From Streptomyces sp. V4I2 (GTDB lineage: Bacteria; Actinomycetota; Actinomycetes; Streptomycetales; Streptomycetaceae): a DNA stretch of 64,000 nt. Below are positions 60,971-64,000 of the stretch, one piece after another (within the stretch, counting starts at the first letter, position 1; every line of letters starts with the position of its first letter). Location of the stretch: positions 9,920,001-9,984,000 of the forward strand of contig NZ_JAUSZM010000003.1 in the NCBI RefSeq assembly GCF_030817655.1. Direction: 5' to 3'. A model generated the notes under the pieces. It did no database searches, was not told the origin of the DNA, and worked only from the letters and a program-made list of their open reading frames with translations. A program made the translations under genes and the position numbers.

Positions 60971-61981
60971 ATGACTGATACCGCAGCGGTCGAGATTCTC
61001 GCCGACGTCCACAGGGGCGTCGGCCGCATCCTGCTGAACCGCCCCAAGGCCCTCAACGCCCTGACGACAGGCATGGTCGTCGCCATCGACCGTGTGCTCG
61101 CCGAGTGGGAGCACACACCGCTGTCCGCTGTGATGCTTGCCAGTACCAGCACGAAGGCGTTCTGCGCCGGTGGAGACATCCGCACGATCCGCGAGCACAG
61201 CCTCGCCGGGGATGCCGAGGCCAGTGAGCTGTTCTTCGCCTCCGAGTACCGGCTCAACGCCCGGATCGCCGAATATCCGGTGCCGGTCGTGTCGCTCATC
61301 GACGGCCTGTGCATGGGCGGCGGCCTCGGTCTGTCCGTCCACGGCAGCTTCCGCGTCGTCACCGAGCGCGCGGTGCTGGCGATGCCCGAGACCGGGATCG
61401 GGTTCTTCCCGGATGTCGGGGCAAGCTGCTTTCTGCCGCGGTTGCCCGGCGCGCTCGGCATGTACCTGGGACTGACGGGGCACCGGCTCGACGCGGCCGA
61501 CGCCCTGTACACGGGGCTGGCCACACACTTCGTTCCCGCGGACGCGCTGGAGGGGGTCGGGGATGCCCTGGCCGACAACCCCGGCGACACTGTGGACATC
61601 GTCCTCAACCGCCTCGCCGGCCGTTCCCCGGTGGCGGAGAGCGGACTGGCGGAGGTACGCGGGGACGTGGACTGGGCGTTCGGCGCGCCATCCCTCGGCG
61701 AGATCGAGAAACGCCTGCGCCACCTCGACACCCCCTGGGCGGCAGCCGCGCTGGCCGCCCTGGAGTCCGCCTCGCCGCAGAGCCTGGAGATCACTCACGC
61801 CCTGCTGGCCCGGGGCAGGCAGCGCACGCTGCGCGAGTGCCTCGGCGCCGAACTCGCCCTCACGCGCACGACCATCCGCACGCCGGACTTTCTGGAGGGG
61901 GTTCGTGCTGCCCTCGTCGACAAGGACCGCACGCCCAACTGGCAACGTGCGTCGCTCGGAGGACGGACGCTGCCGTCCTGA
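60971..61981 (+). CDS. 3-Hydroxyisobutyryl-CoA hydrolase-like (crotonase family)
   Basis: 336 residues, the length of HIBYL-CoA hydrolases rather than of hydratases. Crotonase blocks: GRILLNRPKALNALTTGMV, KAFCAGGDIRTIREH, PVPVVSLIDGLCMGGGLGLS VHGSF and the hydrolase signature AMPETGIGFFPDVGASCFLP. The C-terminal RTLRECLGAELALTRTTI region is typical. It would release free 3-hydroxy acid in valine or beta-alanine/propionate metabolism, and could feed the neighbouring dehydrogenase. No strong ribosome site precedes ATG 60971. Confidence 0.88.
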   Translation: MTDTAAVEILADVHRGVGRILLNRPKALNALTTGMVVAIDRVLAEWEHTPLSAVMLASTSTKAFCAGGDIRTIREHSLAGDAEASELFFASEYRLNARIAEYPVPVVSLIDGLCMGGGLGLSVHGSFRVVTERAVLAMPETGIGFFPDVGASCFLPRLPGALGMYLGLTGHRLDAADALYTGLATHFVPADALEGVGDALADNPGDTVDIVLNRLAGRSPVAESGLAEVRGDVDWAFGAPSLGEIEKRLRHLDTPWAAAALAALESASPQSLEITHALLARGRQRTLRECLGAELALTRTTIRTPDFLEGVRAALVDKDRTPNWQRASLGGRTLPS

Positions 61982-62395
61982 GCAGGTCCACCGTGAGGAG
62001 GGCATTGCCTCGCGCAAGGGGCTGGTCGTGGGGGAGGGGCGCGCTTCAAGGAGACGGGAGCGCGGGCCCGCCGACCAGGTTGTCACGGAAGCGGGAGCGG
62101 AAGGCGCTCTGACTGTAGTCAGTCATGCGTGAGTCATGAGAGTCGAGAGCTGCGCGCCGTAGGTGCGTCTCCCCGACCCGGGAAGTCCTCGTGTCTCTGC
62201 CTGGGCGGGCTCCCGCAGGCGGGGCGGCTCGTCCGCCGTGATCACACTCCCGAACACGCAACGGGTGCGGGAGCTTGACCACGGCTCGGGTTCGGGTCGG
62301 CGTAGAAGCGTATGGCGCGCTGCATGGCGAGCCATATGGCCCGCGAAATGGCACCGAGACGCCTACAGCGGCGGCTCTCCGCGGCCGGCACCGCC
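61982..62395. other. Convergent intergenic region with palindrome
   Basis: About 410 bases between converging genes. The perfect palindrome TGACTGTAGTCAGTCA lies at 62110-62125; on the minus strand it overlaps an ATG that starts MTDYSQSAFRSRFRDNLV, possibly the first codons of a lost gene. The rest holds nothing I can support. Confidence 0.45.
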
Positions 62396-63409
62396 TCAGT
62401 CGTTGTCCGGCACCATCGAGACCACGACCTTGCCGGCCTTGGTACGGCTCTGCTCGACGTGCGACATCGCCTCGAGTGTCTGGTCGAACGGGAAGGTGCT
62501 GTCGATGACCGGGCGGAGCTTCCCGCTGTCGTAGAGGGCGCCGAGTTTGCGTAGCTGGGAGCCGTTGGCCTGCATGAAGAAGAACTCGTAGCGCACGCCC
62601 AGCGCCTTCGCCTGCTTGCGGATCTTGCGGCTGAGGGTGCTCATGACCAGGCCCATGAAGGAGGGGGCGCCGAGCTGCTTGGCGAAGCCGGCGTCCGGCG
62701 GGCCGACGACGCTGATGGCCAGGCCGCCGGGCTTCAGCACGGTCAGCGACTTCTCGAGGTTCGCTCCGCCCACGGAGTCCAACACCAGGTCGTAGCCGGA
62801 CAGCACCTTCGAGAAGTCTTCCTTGGTGTAGTCGACGACGACGTCGGCGCCGAGGCTCCTGACCGACTTTTCGGTGTCGGTGTTCGTGGTCGTCGCCACC
62901 GTGGCGCCGAGGTGCTTGGCGAGTTGGATGACTGTCGAGCCGAGGCCGCCGGCACCGGCGTGGACGAGCACCTTGTGACCCGGCTTCACATGGGCACGGT
63001 CGACGAGGATCTGCCAGGCGGCCAGAGCCACCAGCGGCACGGCGGCTGCCTCCTGGAAAGTGAGGGAGGCCGGCTTGGGCGCGACATCGTCCATGTCGAT
63101 CGCGATGAACTCCGCGAAGCCTCCGATCCGCAGGTCACGCGGACGGGCGTAGACCTCGTCGCCGGCCTTGAGGCCGTGTACGGCGGAGCCGACCCGCGTC
63201 ACGACGCCGGCCACGTCGTGGCCGAGCACGAACGGAAGCTTGTACTTCAGGAGCTGCTTGAACTCCCCGTTGCGCACCATCTTGTCCAGCGGGTTGATAC
63301 TGGCGGCCCTCACGCTGACCAGGACGTCGCGGTCTCCGACGGTGGGCTCGGGTACCTCCGCGGCGCGCACGCCGTCCTTGCCGTACTTCTCGACGACGAA
63401 TGCCTTCAT
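62396..63409 (-). CDS. MDR-family NADP-dependent oxidoreductase (quinone oxidoreductase-like)
   Basis: 337 residues. N-terminal GroES-like domain (MKAFVVEKYGKDGVRAAEVP, AASINPLDKMVRNGEFK, LPFVLGHDVAGVVTRVGSAV) and Rossmann domain with LVHAGAGGLGSTVIQLAKHL GA. The structural- and catalytic-zinc cysteines are absent, so it is a zinc-independent enone/quinone reductase type. AAAGG lies eight bases before ATG 63409. Upstream is a duplicated promoter cassette also found before the alpha/beta hydrolase. Confidence 0.92.
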   Translation of the reverse strand: MKAFVVEKYGKDGVRAAEVPEPTVGDRDVLVSVRAASINPLDKMVRNGEFKQLLKYKLPFVLGHDVAGVVTRVGSAVHGLKAGDEVYARPRDLRIGGFAEFIAIDMDDVAPKPASLTFQEAAAVPLVALAAWQILVDRAHVKPGHKVLVHAGAGGLGSTVIQLAKHLGATVATTTNTDTEKSVRSLGADVVVDYTKEDFSKVLSGYDLVLDSVGGANLEKSLTVLKPGGLAISVVGPPDAGFAKQLGAPSFMGLVMSTLSRKIRKQAKALGVRYEFFFMQANGSQLRKLGALYDSGKLRPVIDSTFPFDQTLEAMSHVEQSRTKAGKVVVSMVPDND

Positions 63410-63492
63410 GTCGGCCGCCTTTCTGTGTGGGTGTTCCAGTGGTCGATGCGATTCTTCGCGCAGGTCTCCTGCGCGCCCGTTTGTCGCGTGCG

Positions 63493-63549
63493 GCCGGGTT
63501 GATGTGCTGGTCATGACGCTACCGACTGAGTATAGAAAAGTAAACTCAG
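63493..63549 (-). promoter_or_regulatory. Duplicated promoter cassette, copy 2
   Basis: -35 TTTACT (63539-63544), 17 bases, -10 TAGCGT (63516-63521) on the minus strand. The 24-bp inverted repeat CTGAGT...ACTCAG is at 63526-63549. See the first copy at 58404-58460. Confidence 0.8.
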
Positions 63550-63569
63550 ATAGGTTGGGGGCCCATGGT

Positions 63570-63862
63570 TGCGGGGGCTGAAGCTCTTCGGGACGCCGGC
63601 ATCGCTTCAGCGACTTCGAAACGCGTCCTCGGTTGTCCTCGTCACGCCCAAGAGAACGGCTCTGGTCCCGGCCGTGATGGGGCTGCGGGGGTGGGGTGAC
63701 CGTTGCCGCGCCGACCCGGAGGGGTCGGCGGTACTGGCGCGACATCGCGGATGCGGCGCGCAGGTCGACGTCCAGATTCGCTGTGAGCGGGGCCACGCCG
63801 TGCAGGCGGAAGACATCGAGAGCGCCCCCGGCCCGGCATTTCGTAGGAGACCCGCCGGGTGA
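63570..63862 (+). pseudogene. HxlR-family regulator, 3' remnant
   Basis: The plus strand reads LVTPKRTALVPAVMGLRGWG DRC, EGSAVLARHRGCGAQVDVQI RCERGHAVQAEDIESAPGPA F and a stop. This is the end of an HxlR-type regulator (aL..WGDR, HR.CG, C..G, pGPaf). The winged-helix part that should precede it is absent; only about 40 unrelated residues separate it from the operator at 63526-63549. It is divergent from the oxidoreductase gene, the usual arrangement for such regulators. Confidence 0.6.
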
Positions 63863-63878
63863 GCTGAGCGCGGTTGCG

Positions 63879-64000
63879 TCAGGGCTCGTCGTGGGCTCGG
63901 TCTGGCGGTGGGCTCAGCCTCCGGGCGGTGTGCCCACTCCGTCTGTCACGGGCCTGGTCAAGGCGGACCTTGGTGCGGTTGCCGCAGCGGGGCATGGAGC
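63879..64000 (-). CDS. CGNR zinc-finger protein, partial
   Basis: The minus-strand frame entering from the right edge reads SMPRCGNRTKVRLDQARDRR SG and ends PPPDRAHDEP at a TGA. CSM-x-x-CGNR-x-K is the C-terminal motif of CGNR zinc-finger (ABATE-domain) putative regulators. Only the last ~40 codons are in the window. Confidence 0.6.
   Translation of the reverse strand, partial: SMPRCGNRTKVRLDQARDRRSGHTARRLSPPPDRAHDEP

Overview
This window looks like chromosomal DNA of a Streptomyces or close relative. The GC content is very high, third codon positions are almost all G or C, Tat and Sec exported enzymes are common, and the families are typical of streptomycetes: an ECF42-type sigma factor with a DGPF protein, SMI1/KNR4, DUF3105, a SpoIIE phosphatase and actinobacterial RNase J. 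No rRNA, tRNA, CRISPR array or replication origin was seen. The many gene remnants and one IS5-family insertion fit an accessory, arm-like region.

Layout. 0-26 kb is mixed housekeeping and accessory content: aminoglycoside-phosphotransferase-like protein, a large TPR protein, AlkD-like repair protein, an ArsR/VOC pair with its operator, a two-component system, LysR and a DHFR-like reductase, RNase J, a spermidine-synthase-like protein, an SMI1 protein with an Lsr2-like tail, the ECF42/DGPF pair, DUF3105, a SUMF1-like protein and a GDSL hydrolase. Decayed genes lie between these (transposases, alpha/beta hydrolase, DUF2199, PPOX, DsrE, HxlR/SCP2 pieces).

Roughly 27.2-45.6 kb is a coherent polysaccharide utilisation locus. 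It has two paralogous exported GH95-like enzymes at its two ends, GH97, GH88 unsaturated glucuronyl hydrolase, an alginate-lyase-fold lyase, a right-handed beta-helix enzyme, an exported metzincin-like protease and an oligopeptide-type ABC transporter with a fused permease-ATPase. The locus encodes no regulator, yet it carries two different repeated operator-like motifs. One lies at the start of transcription of both GH95-like genes. The other lies upstream of the GH88, lyase and beta-helix genes. A plausible reading is that an acidic, uronate-containing polymer is cut outside the cell by the lyases and trimmed by the exo-enzymes, and the oligomers are imported by the ABC system.

45.8-55.3 kb holds an SRAP protein, a PhzF-like protein, an isochorismatase remnant, a complete IS5-family element with inverted ends and a CTAG duplication, a GNAT protein, a PL1 pectate lyase with a LacI-type palindrome far upstream, and a sigma-regulatory phosphatase whose reading frame is broken three times.

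55.3-64 kb is a short-chain acid module: propionyl/acetyl-CoA synthetase, alpha/beta hydrolase, LysR regulator, iron alcohol dehydrogenase, 3-hydroxyisobutyryl-CoA hydrolase-like protein and a quinone-oxidoreductase-like MDR enzyme. The alpha/beta hydrolase and the MDR enzyme share a duplicated 57-bp promoter cassette with a 24-bp inverted repeat. A remnant of an HxlR-family regulator sits beside one copy.
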